A DNA stretch of 64,000 nucleotides from Perilla frutescens (GCA_026008535.1 BRKX01000003.1:64443001-64507000); one strand, 5' to 3'; shown: positions 1 through 10,950, counted from the first letter of the stretch. The notes: generated by a model not told the origin, from the letters alone. Made by a program: numbers and translations.

Positions 1-393
1 CTCCATCTCCAATCTCTGGCCGGACGGGAACTCGTGAAAAGAACATGATGTGCAATGCTGACTACCAAAAAGTGAAAAAGGAAAGGCTTAACAATCCAGA
101 GAAAAGCTGGATATTCTGTAATGTATCTTCCACATCAATGAACTTAGATTTCGAGTCTTTTCCCTTTTTATTCAATCTCAAGGCACACTATCTTTCTTCC
201 ACATGATCCATTTTTTGGAGTATTAAAAACCTTATAAAGAAAGAATCAGCCATCATCATAAGGAAGAAGAAACACCAATTTAGATGTTGTACATTGACTA
301 AATCCTAACAAAATCAGCGGGCCAGTTCTCCGAAACAAAGAACTGGCAATTACATTGATGCAATAAATAGAGAGAATGGAAAGAACTTTATAC
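1..393 (-). other. Intron 1 of the PP2C gene (partial)
   Basis: The PP2C exon ends on the minus strand at 394 and is followed by a GT donor (GCG|GTATAA, donor bases 393-392). No following PP2C exon (the conserved DGHNG block should come next) is visible in any minus-strand frame down to base 1, so this stretch is best read as the start of the first coding intron. It is AT-rich with no repeat that I recognise. The acceptor and all later exons lie outside the window. Confidence 0.6.
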
Positions 394-594
394 CGCAAAA
401 ACAGAATATGTGGTGACTCCATCGCCTAAAACTCGTTGACATTCGGTCTTGATAAATGTCAAGTCTTCGCCTTTCTTGCTCTGACTGGCCTGGCCGTGCG
501 TGATCTCCGGCCTCTCGATCTTCTCATTGGCCAATTCCCGTTTTAACAACACCGATAAAGGGACAGTTTGATGGTCGCCACTCTTAGACAACAT
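394..594 (-). CDS. Protein phosphatase 2C, first coding exon (partial gene)
   Basis: The exon encodes the amino terminus of a plant PP2C-type serine/threonine phosphatase, a metal-dependent enzyme that removes phosphate from protein Ser/Thr. It starts at ATG 594-592 and reads through blocks such as DHQTVPLSVLLKRELA, HGQASQSKKGED and GDGVTTYSVFA, which I recognise from the Arabidopsis PP2C 12/15-like group. The exon ends in frame at a GT donor exactly where the phosphatase core (FDGHNG, metal-binding Asp) should begin, so the catalytic residues are not in the window. There are no stops or frameshifts, in contrast to every other coding region here. The upstream minus-strand sequence TTAATTGTAG just before the ATG could be the acceptor of a 5'UTR intron. 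Assignment to PP2C is firm; the exact subgroup number is from memory. Confidence 0.85.
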
Positions 595-1300
595 TGCTCT
601 CCCTTCCTACAATTAACAGATTCACCCTTTTTGCCTACCTCCTCCCTTTTAACAAGCCCGAAAGATGAAGCCTTTTTTCACAAAACGAAACCTCCCTTCT
701 CTTGTTTTTTGTTGGTTCCACCCGATTCAATCAACACAAATCCAAAGAAATCCTATGCACACAAAATTTCATGAAAACAAAAGGAAAATGGTAAATGTCA
801 TCGAACAAATCTACAAGCCATCATAAACAAGAAACCCCACAATTGCAATTATTCAAAGCGAAAGGGGCTAAAATTGAAATCATATTTTTAACGCAATCGA
901 AAACGCGACAAACGTTACAAACAAGATCCTCAAACACACGGAAAACCCAACACAGACAACATAAGAATCATCAACAGTTTAAGATTCATGAAAAGACAGC
1001 TAATTTCAGCACAATGCGGATAAAAAAGAGCAAAACAGATAATGGGTCTGCCTATAAATTGCAAATATACGAAAAAAAGAAACACCCCATAAAATTTAAC
1101 GCACGGATGATGGAAAAACCGCTGTCGCGTTGCGGTCATCAAGAAACGCAGATCCCGGCGTCGTTGGATTCCTAAGCTGCAGGAAAATCGATTCTTGTGC
1201 ATTCCACTGTATCTCGGAGGGAGAGAGAGAGAGAGAGAGAGAATGTTAATGGTGGGGGGGCGTAAATTGAAGAAGCTGTCCGGCAAATTGCTACTATTTT
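595..1300 (-). promoter_or_regulatory. 5' leader and promoter region of the PP2C gene
   Basis: This gene-free stretch lies directly upstream of the PP2C start codon. On the minus strand it contains a pyrimidine tract, seen as (GA)11 at 1221-1242 on the plus strand, typical of plant 5'UTRs and core promoters. A possible 3' splice site sits about 14 bases before the ATG, suggesting a 5'UTR intron that would place the first non-coding exon near the pyrimidine tract. I could not fix a TATA box or a start site. Small open frames here look like chance. Confidence 0.4.
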
Positions 1301-1672
1301 TAGGGGGTAGTATTTTATTGATTGTATTGTATTAATATAATCAAAATACGAATTAAAATTAGTAAAAAAGTGTGGAATTTTGTTGTTGTTTGTTTTTGCA
1401 AAGTTTTTTTTATTTTATTTCATTAATATATTTCTATCATGTGCAGGATTTGACGAATGACAATTGACATTGTCCCAAATCAAATGCTTTTGTTCGGCTG
1501 GAATCTGAGCTGTGAAAACTAATTATTTCTCTCTTTTTTTTTCTTCCTCTTTTACGTCTCTCGTGGGCGCGTCACCTTTAAACTATTCCATTCCACGTAA
1601 ACAACACTTTCCCGGGTTGGTATAGAGGAGAGAAAAAAAGAAACACTTTCCCCAGAAAAACACACACACACT
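1301..1672. other. AT-rich intergenic stretch
   Basis: No gene, RNA or mobile-element edge can be supported here. It is a low-complexity AT- and T-rich spacer between the PP2C upstream region and the first transposon-like segment. Confidence 0.5.

Positions 1673-1705
<33 letters not shown>
1673..1705. repeat. (TA)n(GA)n microsatellite
   Basis: A compound TA then GA dinucleotide run forms the left edge of the element at 1673-2909. A TA run also marks its right edge (about 2893-2909). Confidence 0.85.
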
Positions 1706-2129
1706 GATATGGATCATACGAGAACACTTTGTTGGTGTAAGAAATGAGAATCCATCCTACACCATCCAATTTAATGATCCAATGGTTGAGATTTAAGGTG
1801 GTAATTTCGTAAATAATAGGGCAAAAAATAAAGGAAGGAGGGCTATTTTCGTCCAAATCCATTAAAAATGATGATGTCAGCAATTAAAAAAATATCTTAA
1901 AAACTTTAACCGACCATAACTTGCTCGTTTTTAATCCAATGCACATAAAAAATATATCAAATTAAAGCTCTCTTCATGCCTTTTCATTTAAGATGTCGAA
2001 AGACTATGTTTAGATGAAAAAATATGAACGAAAAATAAAAAAGAAATTTTTTTACGCGTGCCCAGGTTGTAAATGTTTTCGTTAGCATATAATAATTCTT
2101 CATCAGCATTATGATAACATATGATAACG

Positions 2130-2460
2130 TATGCTAACGAAGCATTTGCCATATGCTAACATAATGTATTCGCTGTGCTAACAAAGAATTATCATAATGT
2201 TAGCGTAGTATAAATTTATTAGGGTCTATTAAATCTCAATTATGGTTTATTTAATCTCGGTTATGGTTTATTCCATCTAATTATCATTATTTTTTTAAAA
2301 TTTAATTTTTTGTTTACAGTTCTTAATTGATTATTATGGTTTATCTCATCCAATTATGGTTTAAAACGTATGTTGACAGAGTATTGTCATATGCTAACAT
2401 AGTGTATTCGCAATGCTGACGAAGCAAAATCATAATGCTAACGTAGTACAAATATATTAT
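2130..2460 (+). repeat. ~230-bp spaced direct repeat rich in GCTAACGAAG/GTTAGCGTAG
   Basis: The block at about 2137-2222 (starting CGTATGCTAACGAAGCAT) recurs at about 2367-2460 (starting CGTATGTTGACAGAGTAT) with the same order of internal motifs: CATATGCTAACATA, GTGTATTCGC and TAACGTAGTA/TTAGCGTAGTA. Between and after them are further short repeats of ATTATGGTTTATTTAATC type. Spacing between the two copies is about 230 bp. Confidence 0.65.
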
Positions 2461-2909
2461 TATTATTATTTGTTCCAACTCATTTAGGGTTTACCACATC
2501 CAATCAATGTTTATTTCATCTAATTAGGTTTATTTCATCCAATTATGACTTTTCCCATTTAATTAGAGTTTATTAAATCAAATTAGGTTTATAATTAATT
2601 TTTAGAATATTTTTTTCGCTAACAATATTTGAAAACTTTAATTAGCATACTTATAATGCTTCGTTAGCATGATGATAATACTTCGTTAGCATAACAATCT
2701 TTTATCAAATCCTCCGCAATTTTTATAAGAATTACCGAATTGCGTTAATACCCCCGCACGAAAAAACTTTTCAGATATTACAGAATTACCACCGCCTTTT
2801 TCATCAAAACTGGACCTTTGATTTTTGATGGATGTGTGGTGTGAGATGTGTTCTCATTTCTCACACAAGGGGTTGTTTTTATATAACCCCACCCTATATA
2901 TATATATAT

Positions 2910-3318
2910 GTACACTTCATCAATCCCATAATTATAATTTTCCTTTAATTTTCACACAATCTAAAAATATATATTTAATGTATTTGAAAGAGTAAAAGAC
3001 TACATTTTTTTTGGTAATAGGGAGTAATTTTAATCTGAATCATTTTTAATTATAGTGAATGTCATACTGAATTTTATTTGAGGCTAAAAAATCTTATATC
3101 AGTTCAAGGTTAAATCTTTTGAAATTATCAACCTCAAATCAAAGAATATCTTCTCGGCTTAAATTTCTTTTTCATTTAGTCAAATTGGCTAACACGTCTA
3201 TTGATTTAATATACATTAGTATATCTCCCGTACGATGTACGAAAATTAATATTTTATACATTTTAAGTTTAAATTTTAATGTTATAAATCATATAGTTGT
3301 TGTAATATTAATAATATA
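2910..3318. other. AT-rich intergenic stretch
   Basis: Very AT-rich sequence with no supportable gene or element edge. A plus-strand open frame from 3119 that runs into the MITE has no recognisable content and is probably chance. Confidence 0.5.
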
Positions 3319-3588
3319 CTTCCTCAATTTCATAATAATTGATGTTTTAGGTTTTACGAATAAAATTAAGAAATAAAAAAAGAGACAAATATACCCTCTT
3401 CTTTCTCCATCTTCTATCAAATTTTATAGAAGACATTTCATCTATCAAAGTTAAGTTAATATATAGGAGATTTTATAATATTTTGATAGGAGTAAAATTA
3501 GGAGAAAGAGTGTGAAATGTCTAAAACATCAAATAATGTAAAATAGAATTAAAATGCTAAAACATCAATTGCTATGAAATTGAGGGAG
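3319..3588. mobile_element. Stowaway-type MITE (Tc1/Mariner-derived)
   Basis: A 270-bp non-coding element is bounded by TA on each side (3317-3318 and 3589-3590). Its ends are inverted repeats of about 32 bases: the left end starts CTTCCTCAATTTCATAAT and the right end, reverse complemented, starts CTCCCTCAATTTCATAGC, with three mismatches over the 32 bases. The CTCCCTC terminus and TA target duplication are hallmarks of Stowaway MITEs, which are moved by Mariner-like transposases encoded elsewhere. Confidence 0.9.
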
Positions 3589-3684
3589 TATATAGAATAC
3601 TTAATAATTATAATTTTATAAAATGATACTTTATATATACAATTATATTTGTAATTTTTCAAACTATATTTATAACTAGATTTA

Positions 3685-4297
3685 TGTAGATCCGAAAATC
3701 TGTAATTAATTGTATCAGTCCGGAGCAGCGGTCAATCTGTGAAATAAAAACAGAAAATACCGTAAGAGCCAAAGACTGTCGGGGGGATGACGATCGTTGG
3801 GCCTCCGATGCTCAAGTCAGGAAAAGAAGAAGAGTAGAAAGAGATAAAACATGAAATAATTGAATAATTAAAGGGCTAAATAACGATAATCTCTAGCCAG
3901 AATGTGACTAGAAATCAGGAAAAATGCTGTTCAATCCTGGAAAAATATAGGAAAGAAGCCCGGATGTTGAATCGCCTTAGTGGAATTAATTCAAAAAACG
4001 GTAAACTCAGTGTTCTTTGGGTATGGTATAAAGCTTGTAGGTATCTTAGCATAGTCGTTAAATGAGGAGGGGGGCATCCTTTTAAAGGTGGAGGTAGCAG
4101 CTAGGGTTCACGTGGATCGCGAAAGCGGTTGAAGGACATGCCGACTCCTCTGAACCAGTCAACCCTTCCGAATAAGGCTGAACTGGAACGTTAATTCAAA
4201 TTTAAAATTAAAATGTTATCTATTGGAAAACTGATTGAACGGCGTCGTTCAACCCTTTTGGGCCATCATATCGGGTTGACGAAAAATGACTACTACA
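3685..4297 (-). repeat. Tat element 3' LTR
   Basis: A 613-bp LTR begins TGTAG and ends CTACA. It matches 27171-28027 with roughly one difference in ten bases by eye, implying an old insertion. It lacks the 249-bp internal duplication present in the other LTR. A CCTTTTAAAGG sequence near 4078 could act as a weak TATA element on the minus strand. The purine-rich complement of 4298-4310 (GAGGGGCTAAC) abuts it as polypurine tract. Confidence 0.9.
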
Positions 4298-4429
4298 GTT
4301 AGCCCCTCATTGTCTAGGTTCCAGCATGATAACTGGACAATGAATTGTAATGCAAATAAACAGGTAAGGACATAAGACGTTCGCCGTGCGGCCAAACATC
4401 GAGCCCAAATAAAGATCAGAAACGAACGC

Positions 4430-4960
4430 CCCAATACATGAAAATGACCCTAGAGATCAAACGCCAAAACTTTGAGCACATGCTGCAAGGTAGGACGACC
4501 GAGGCTTTGAAAGAAAACCATAAGATCGAACACCGAAGCCCCGAGTATGGGTTATGAAGCTGAATGACCCAAGTTATAAAATAACTTGGAGGTCGAACGC
4601 CTAAGCTTTGAGCGCAAGTTGTAAGGTGGGACGATCGAGGCTTTGAAAGCAAACTATAAGATTGAACACCGAAGCCCCGAGTATGGGCTATGAAGCTGAA
4701 CAACTCAAGTTATAAAATAATCTGGAGGTCGAACGCCTAAGTTTTGAGTGCAAGCTGTAAGATAGGATGACCGAGGCTTTAAAAGTAAACCATAAGATCG
4801 AACACTGAAGCCCTGAGTATGGGCTATGAAGCTGAACAACTCAAGTTATAAAATAACTTGGAGGTCGAACGCCTAAGCTTTGAGTGCAAGCTGCAAGGTA
4901 GGACGATCGAGGCTTTGAATGTAAACCGTAAGGTTGAACACCGTAAATCTAATATTGTTC
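4430..4960 (+). repeat. 136-bp tandem repeat, about four copies, in the Tat 3' region
   Basis: The phrase GAGTATGGG(C/T)TATGAAGCTGAA recurs at 4543, 4679 and 4815, an exact 136-bp period; other phrases such as GGAGGTCGAACGCC and ACGATCGAGGCTTTGAA keep the same spacing. Copies are diverged at several bases and the array fades at both ends. It lies just inside the 3'LTR, a position where Tat/Ogre elements often carry tandem repeats. Confidence 0.9.
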
Positions 4961-5164
4961 GACATAATTCACTATTATTTGCCAGACGCACACGGGGGGT
5001 CTCGATGTTTCAATTTTAATGAATAGTCCCAAGTATGGGCTATGTTACTCTATGTTTCAATTTTAATGAAATCAACCTTGGCAGGTCTCAACCCTTAGGA
5101 GTGACTGAACTGGGGACATATCGACCTTTAGAAGTTGTTGAGAAGGGTCGATCCTAGAAATATT

Positions 5165-5241
5165 CGACCTTAGGGTCGACCTCTAAATTGGTGTTAGAAG
5201 AAACCGACCCTAGGGTCGACTAATAATCGACCCTAGGGTCA
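5165..5241. repeat. Three palindromes of GACCCTAGGGTC type
   Basis: CGACCTTAGGGTCG (5165-5178), CGACCCTAGGGTCG (5205-5218) and CGACCCTAGGGTCA (5228-5241) are near-perfect palindromes within 77 bases. They lie upstream of the antisense ORF of the Tat element. The function is unknown; dyad symmetry of this kind could bind a dimeric protein. Confidence 0.6.
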
Positions 5242-5688
5242 ACTTTTTTTTTACTTAGTTGTTTCTATGTAGGTCTTTTCGCTGTAATGGGCTAAGTAAG
5301 GTTCATAAGGGAAGAAGCCATCTCGTGCGTCATTGCTCAAAATTGTTGGATATATTTTGTCAATCTATTTTTGACGGCTGAGATTCAGGTGGCTGACTTC
5401 TTTCGCAAGACATCCATCATGATAAATACCACATGTGAGGTAGGTCGAATTCAGTTGATAATAATTTATTCATCAGTGTCGCATCTATAGCCAAGATCGG
5501 CGCGAGTGACACCATAATTAAATAGCGATCGAGAGCCTTTCCTGGTAAGTTATCGTTCTTTTTACCTTTCTAATTTTGATTAGCGTGAGTTTATCTATTT
5601 TCTGCATTATGAATCTAAGAATAAGTGGAAAAAGTCAATCTTCAAAATAAAAAAACAAGATGATGGATATCTGCAGTGCGATATAGAG

Positions 5689-7708
5689 ATGTCTAAGACT
5701 GGGAACCCTGAGGAAAGAAGTTCGAATTCAGTCGAACTTGGGGTTGATGCCGATCCTAGATTAGAAGCCTCTATGAGAAGTGTCATCATTCCTAAAAAAT
5801 CAAAGACTCTAAAGAAAAATTCAGGGTCTATGGAATATGGTGAGATATGGAACTTAAGAGATGTATCAGAATCAAGGACGAGGTCTCAAGTTCGGGGTTT
5901 GACAGTACTGATCATACCGATGGTATAATTTTTAGGGCGATGGCATGGTCATTAGTCAGATGGAGAACTCAAGTGAGAAGGTCGATGGTTCTGACAATAT
6001 GGATGAAATCGCAGATGGCTCCCATAGATCTTTAGGGTTTAAGGCAGAAGCAATGCGGTCTACAGTCAATCAACGATATCTAAAACACTTAATAAGTCTT
6101 ATGGGATTTCTTGTCAACTGAATGTGAGGGTCCCAAAGTCTTCAGAAAGAGCTTGTTGGCCTCCATAGGATTTCGTTGAGTTTTACGCTGATATTTTCAA
6201 GAGAGAGGTTCGATTTCCTTTACATAATTTCTTTAGGAAGGTCGCAGCCAGTTATGGGATTTCTCCAGCCGAAATTTCTCCCAATGGTTATGGTCATATG
6301 ATGGGTATGCTATTGATATGGTATGACCTGAAGTTTGGTAAACCGATGTTGGTGGAGTGACCATTCATTGTATAGGATGAGCAAAGTGCCGGATAATCTG
6401 GGCTTCTATTACTTCACTAGATGGACTGACAGGTTCCCAGGGCTTGTGAAAGATTGCATCTCATCTTTCGGTGAATGAAAACTTAAATGGTTTTGGGTGA
6501 CATGTGGTGAATCCAGTGAAGAATGTCCACCTCGATCTTTTGAACTGGCTTGTGCTTTTTTTTTATTAATTCGTGTGGGATAGTATCTCACTTCTTTTTA
6601 TCATTTTTAACTATCTTCATTTGTTTCTTCTATAGCATTTCTCGAGAAACCCACGCCGCAGGGTGTCTCACTTGAGCGGATTGAGAGAGCTCAATATCTT
6701 ACGAGCTAGAAGAACTGTTAGTGATATCATGATGCCTCCTCATAGTGCCCATACCCTACTACTCAAGGAAATCAAAGCTAGGGACGACAGAGTAGCGAGC
6801 AAATCTGACAAAGGAGGTACTTTGGGGTCTGCAATCGTGTCTGACAGTTGTCGTTCTTCTGATGTCCGTCCAAGAAAGAAAACAAAGACGTCCACTCTAG
6901 TTACCGATCATACTCCACATGCTATGCCCGTTCGAGGAAAACCAGATTCTATAGTAGTCGAGATGGGGTACTGCCCTTCTTCATTTGCTGATGGACAAAC
7001 AGGCTCGGTGCTTGATAAATTCAGGAATGAGACAATTCCCCGGAACTCGACCTTGATCGACCCCACTAGTGTTGTTTGGTCGAGAATACAGAATGAGATG
7101 ATGGCAGTTGATGTCGGTAACTTAGAGGCAGCTGGATTGAAGTCTCAGATTGCCCGTGCTCTTAACCACTCTGTTCAGGTACGTATCCAATTTCCATATA
7201 TATTTTTTCTTACATATAGCTAGACGTATTAATTTGTTTTAATTCTTGTTTCTTATAGGTTACCATGGCACTATCGTGTGCTCGGGAAAATCTTAAAGCT
7301 GAGTCATCTTCGACCTCCAAGCTTGATGCTAAGGTAGCTTTGAATACTGAGGTAGAAAAAGCTACGAGAGAGAAAGTTGAGGCTGAGAAGAAGGTGGCAG
7401 CGGCATTGGAAAACTATGAAACACATAAGGGTTGTTTAAGCACAGTGAAGATTTCTTATGCTAAGCTAGAGAAGGAGTTTGATACTGCCAAGAAGTATTG
7501 TAAATCTGAATTGACTGTTCGTGATAAGGCCCTCGATGCTGCGAAAATGGACGAAGGGATCGACCTTCAATAGTTGGCTGATTCTGAAGTCTTTCAGCCT
7601 ATTCGTGCTGATATAGAGATGAAGATAGCGGATGACTTAGTGGGGATGATCAAGGACAAGAATCCTGATCTTGATTTGTCTTTCCTTTATGGTGACAACA
7701 CAACATAG
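5689..7708 (+). pseudogene. Antisense additional ORF of the Tat element (spliced, broken)
   Basis: This gene runs opposite to gag-pol. The start at 5689 (MSKTGNPEERS) follows a possible 5'UTR intron (donor CTG|GTAAGT near 5545, acceptor CTGCAG near 5672). Its best-conserved block is at 6090-6360, with FYADIFKREVRFPLHNFF and SPAEISPNGYGHMMG, which I recognise from plant proteins annotated as putative gypsy-type transposon or transposase-28-like. A coding intron is clear: VQ at 7178, GT donor 7179-7180, AG acceptor 7257-7258, frame kept into exon 2. Exon 2 (7259-7708) is a charged heptad-rich coiled coil. Breaks include frameshifts near 5840-6000, TAG in the conserved block near 6168, TGA near 6360 and TAG at 7571-7573. 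Extra ORFs of this type are known in Tat elements; their role is unsettled. Confidence 0.75.
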
Positions 7709-8694
7709 GGTGATGGAGCTATATAGCGGGAAACTAATTTTATGATTTTTTATTTGTATTATTTGCATCTTTTATCATTTATTTAGACTTCTTGTTGTTT
7801 CTGCCAGCTTTGGTGTAGCAGTATATTTTTTGGTGATTTTCTACTTTATTTTTTCGACGTTGAACTCCCGTTTGGGATAGCAACATTCTAAATAACATTT
7901 CGTACTTGAACTTTATTTTTTTCAACTTTGGTATTTGGAAGTTATGTGTGCAAGTGCATGACATATATTTGAACGAGAGAATCATAGAAATACATACATA
8001 AAAATATATGTATTGACTATTTTACATTTAATTTGATTGGTAGATTACAATTCTAGGATCTAAAGCTAGCATATACAAACATGCGCGTAGTCTAAATTGT
8101 GATTTATCTTGAATCGAGGTTGAACTTGCATTGGGGTTGAACCATGCCTTAGAGACATTGGTATTGAACATCGTTCGAGAATTTGATGTTGAAGTCATAT
8201 TGAGGTTGACATCGATGGTATTTCTTGACTTCGAAGTGTAAAGTCGTTTTTTGTTCTTTGTTATATTCGACATTAACCCTAGCGTGTGTTCGAGATCTGT
8301 AGGGTCGTTCTTGTTGTCAATGTTGACTTTTAACCTATATGCAACAAGGTTAGATGGTCGATGGCTAAGCCATCTACCCTCCGACGCTCAAGTCAATAAT
8401 TAAAGTGGGGAGTAAATTTGAAAATAAGTGAAAGTAGTAAAAGAAAATAAATAAGAATGCAAACTCATTTCTTCATGATCGATGTTCATCCTAAGGATTG
8501 CATGGTTGACCTTGAGGTGATTCTCTATTGAGCCTTGGCTGTCAAGGTTGAGTTTCAATCTGCACGCGGCACGAGTCTGTCATTGACCCTCTGATGCTCA
8601 AGTTAGTAACAAGTTGAATAAAAAATAAACAAGACAAAACTTGAAAAAATTAGCCAAGGGTTTAGAAATGATACTGCTTGAGGTGAACTGCATT
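7709..8694. other. Non-coding spacer between the convergent Tat genes
   Basis: This segment separates the 3' ends of the antisense ORF (plus) and of integrase (minus). It holds scattered repeats of GAC/GTTGA-rich phrases such as GACGCTCAAGTCA and GATGCTCAAGTTA, also present in the LTRs. I see no gene. Confidence 0.5.
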
Positions 8695-9924
8695 TCAACT
8701 ATTTGTAATTTCTCTGCCTTCAACAATTTGCAGCTTGTAAGCCCTGTTCCTTACTACCTTGGTGATCATGTAGGGACCTTCCCAGTTAGGGCCTAGTTTG
8801 CCAGCCCCGACTTCCTCAGTATTTTGGAAAACTTTTCTAAGGACCCAGTCCCCAACCTTAAGAGTGTGAAGCCGAACGTGTTTGTCATAATGACAGACTA
8901 TCCGCTGCTGGTATGAGGCTATTTTCATTGCTGCTTAATCCCATTGCTCATCAATTGTGTCCAGATTATGTTCTAGCTCTTGATTATTCTCCTTTTCATT
9001 CATCCTTGAAGTCCTCGCATTCCTAACCCCTATCTCTGGAGGTATGGCGGCTTCAGATCCGTATGATAGAGAAAAAGGTATTTCCCCCATAGCTGTTCGC
9101 GTTGTGGTTCGATAAGATGATAACACACTGGGGAGATGCTCGATCCATTTTTCCTTGTGTTTATCTAGCTTTTTCTTCAGGGTGTTTATTATTGTTTTGT
9201 TGGAGGCTTCGATTTGACCATTAGCGGCTGGGTACCTTGGGGTGGAATAGGTTAGCTTGACTCCCCATTTTTTATAGAAGTTTTGGAACTCAAAATTGAC
9301 AAATTGAGGTCCATTCTCGGTGACGATCTCGGCTAGTACTCTGAACCTGCAAAAAATATATTTTCACACAAAAAATTTTACCTCACGGTCCTTGACCTGT
9401 GCAAATGCCTCTGCTTTAATCCACTTTGTAAAATAATCTATCATGACCAAGAGAAAGACTTTCTGATTGCTGTCCTTGGGTAGTTTTCCTACGATGCCCA
9501 TGCCTCACTTCATGAAAGGCCAGGGCATTAATGAAAGGTGGAGTGGTTCTAGGTGAGTGTGGTTGGACTGAGCGAACCTTTGGCATTTGTCGCATTTTTT
9601 AACGTGACTTTTAGAATTGACTCTCATGGCCGGCCAGTAAAAACCTGCTGTTAGGGCTCTGTTGGCGAGGCTTCATGGTCTAGAATGATTTCTATGCACT
9701 CTCTCATGTAGTTCTTCAAGGATATATTTTGCTTGATTTGGACCCACACACTTTAGGTAGGGACCTGAGTACGAACTTCTGTATAAAGACCCACTAATCA
9801 TGTTGAACTTCGTTACCTTAGCTCTTATCCTTCTAGCCTTTATCTTATCTTCAGGTAGTTTATTCTCGATAATATATTTGATGATTGGAGTCATCCAATT
9901 GATTTCAACCTCGACTATTTCCAT
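8695..9924 (-). pseudogene. Tat integrase (decayed)
   Basis: This is the pol 3' portion that would insert the element cDNA. Read leftward, it shows the zinc-binding amino part (HERVHRNH near 9690, then CDKCQRF near 9580), the catalytic core with MIDYFTKW (first Asp, near 9450), and a second catalytic block reading TENGPQF, where family members have Asp. The Glu block GQIEASNKTI follows near 9210, then the carboxy part KVGDWVLRKV and KLGPNWEGPY (near 8840). Stops interrupt it near 9505 and at 8935, and the change of the second catalytic Asp to Glu would disable it. It is continuous with the RNase H region to the right. Confidence 0.8.
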
Positions 9925-10041
9925 TGATTTGGTTTCTGTTTTTTCTTTCTACACTGTTGGCCATTGGACATACGTTAATGGTATGTGCTTCGATGACTGA
10001 TAGTCAATTGCTGACCCTAGGTTGGCTAGTGTATATGGATG

Positions 10042-10950
10042 TCAATTTTTCTCCCTCGCCACATGGGTAACTTCTACTTCTGTGAATGATTTTGATAGCT
10101 CATTCACCAGAGCAAGGTATGCTGACATTCTAGAATCTTTTGCTTGAAAATCTCCTCCGAACTGACTTATGATAAGTTGTGAGTCACTTTGTATTTTGAT
10201 GTTTGGTATCTTCATATCTTTGGCTAAGGTCAGTCCGGTGATCAGGGCTTCATATTCTGCTTCATTATTTATTGTCTTAAATCCGCATCGAACCGCTCTT
10301 TCAATGACGTTGACTTTGGGGAAGATCAATACTATACCCAAACCATTCTCCTTGAAATTACTTGAGCCATCAACTTGAAGGGTCCAGTGATTTGAATTAT
10401 CACCTTCGGTTATTGAGAGTAGTTTTTTTCGGCAAGCTCATGCTACTCCGATGAAAAATCTATAATAAAATCAGCCAATACTTGTGATTTTATTGCAGTC
10501 CGGGTGGATAGGTGATATCGTACTCTCCAAGCTCTACTACCCACTTTGATAGTCTGCTGGATAGGTCTGGCTTGCCCAACACAATCTTTAATGGAAAGGT
10601 CGTCACCACCGTGATGTGGTGGGCCTGGAAGTATGGCTTCAACTTTTGCGAGGCCATGACTAAAGCGATGACTAATTTTTCAAGTTAAGTGTATCTGGTC
10701 TCCGTATCGAGCAGTGGTCTTTTGGCATAGTAGACACGGTGTTGTCTTCCCTGTTCTTCATGAACTAACGCTGCACTTAAGGAGTTAGCAGAAACAAACA
10801 AATAAATGAAAAACACTTCACTTAAGTTAGGCTTCGAGAGCAGAGGTGGGCTTGAGATGTAAGACTTGAGTTGGTTGAGAGCCTGGTCACATTTTGGCGT
10901 CCACTCAAAGTCTTTTCCCTTTCATAGTGTGTTGAAGAATAGATGACTCT
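10042..10950 (-). pseudogene. Tat RNase H region (decayed)
   Basis: The minus strand encodes two RNase H-like parts. The Gypsy RNase H next to RT (about 10480-10900) contains VHEEQGRQHRVYYAKRPL. A second RNase H-like domain (10042-10341) has NNEAEYEALITGL and IQSDSQLIISQ, the conserved Glu and Asp blocks found twice in Tat/Ogre pol proteins. Several stops occur near 10430-10490. The presence of a second RNase H domain supports the Tat assignment. The enzyme would degrade RNA in RNA-DNA hybrids during reverse transcription; this copy cannot. Confidence 0.7.

Larger units (their letters stand above)
1673..2909. mobile_element. Non-autonomous element with (TA)n ends and GTTAGCAT motifs
   Basis: Both ends are TA microsatellites followed by related inward text: the left end runs (TA)n(GA)n then reaches GTGTAAGAAATGAGAA. 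The reverse complement of the right end reads (TA)n-GGGTGGGGTT and then GTGTGAGAAATGAGAA. This makes an imperfect terminal inverted arrangement of roughly 70-80 bases. The phrase CAATGGTTGAGATTT near the left end (about 1780) recurs as CAACGGTTGAGATTT near the left end of the element at 28609, pointing to one family. The interior has no coding capacity and carries repeats of GCTAAC/GTTAGC. Superfamily is unresolved: MULE-like or Helitron-like origins are both possible. I could not define a target duplication because the ends are TA repeats. Confidence 0.5.

Noticed and set aside
1673..2909. Classification as a Helitron
   Set aside because: I could not identify a TC start, a CTRR end with a preceding hairpin, or a Rep/helicase gene, so the class is left open.
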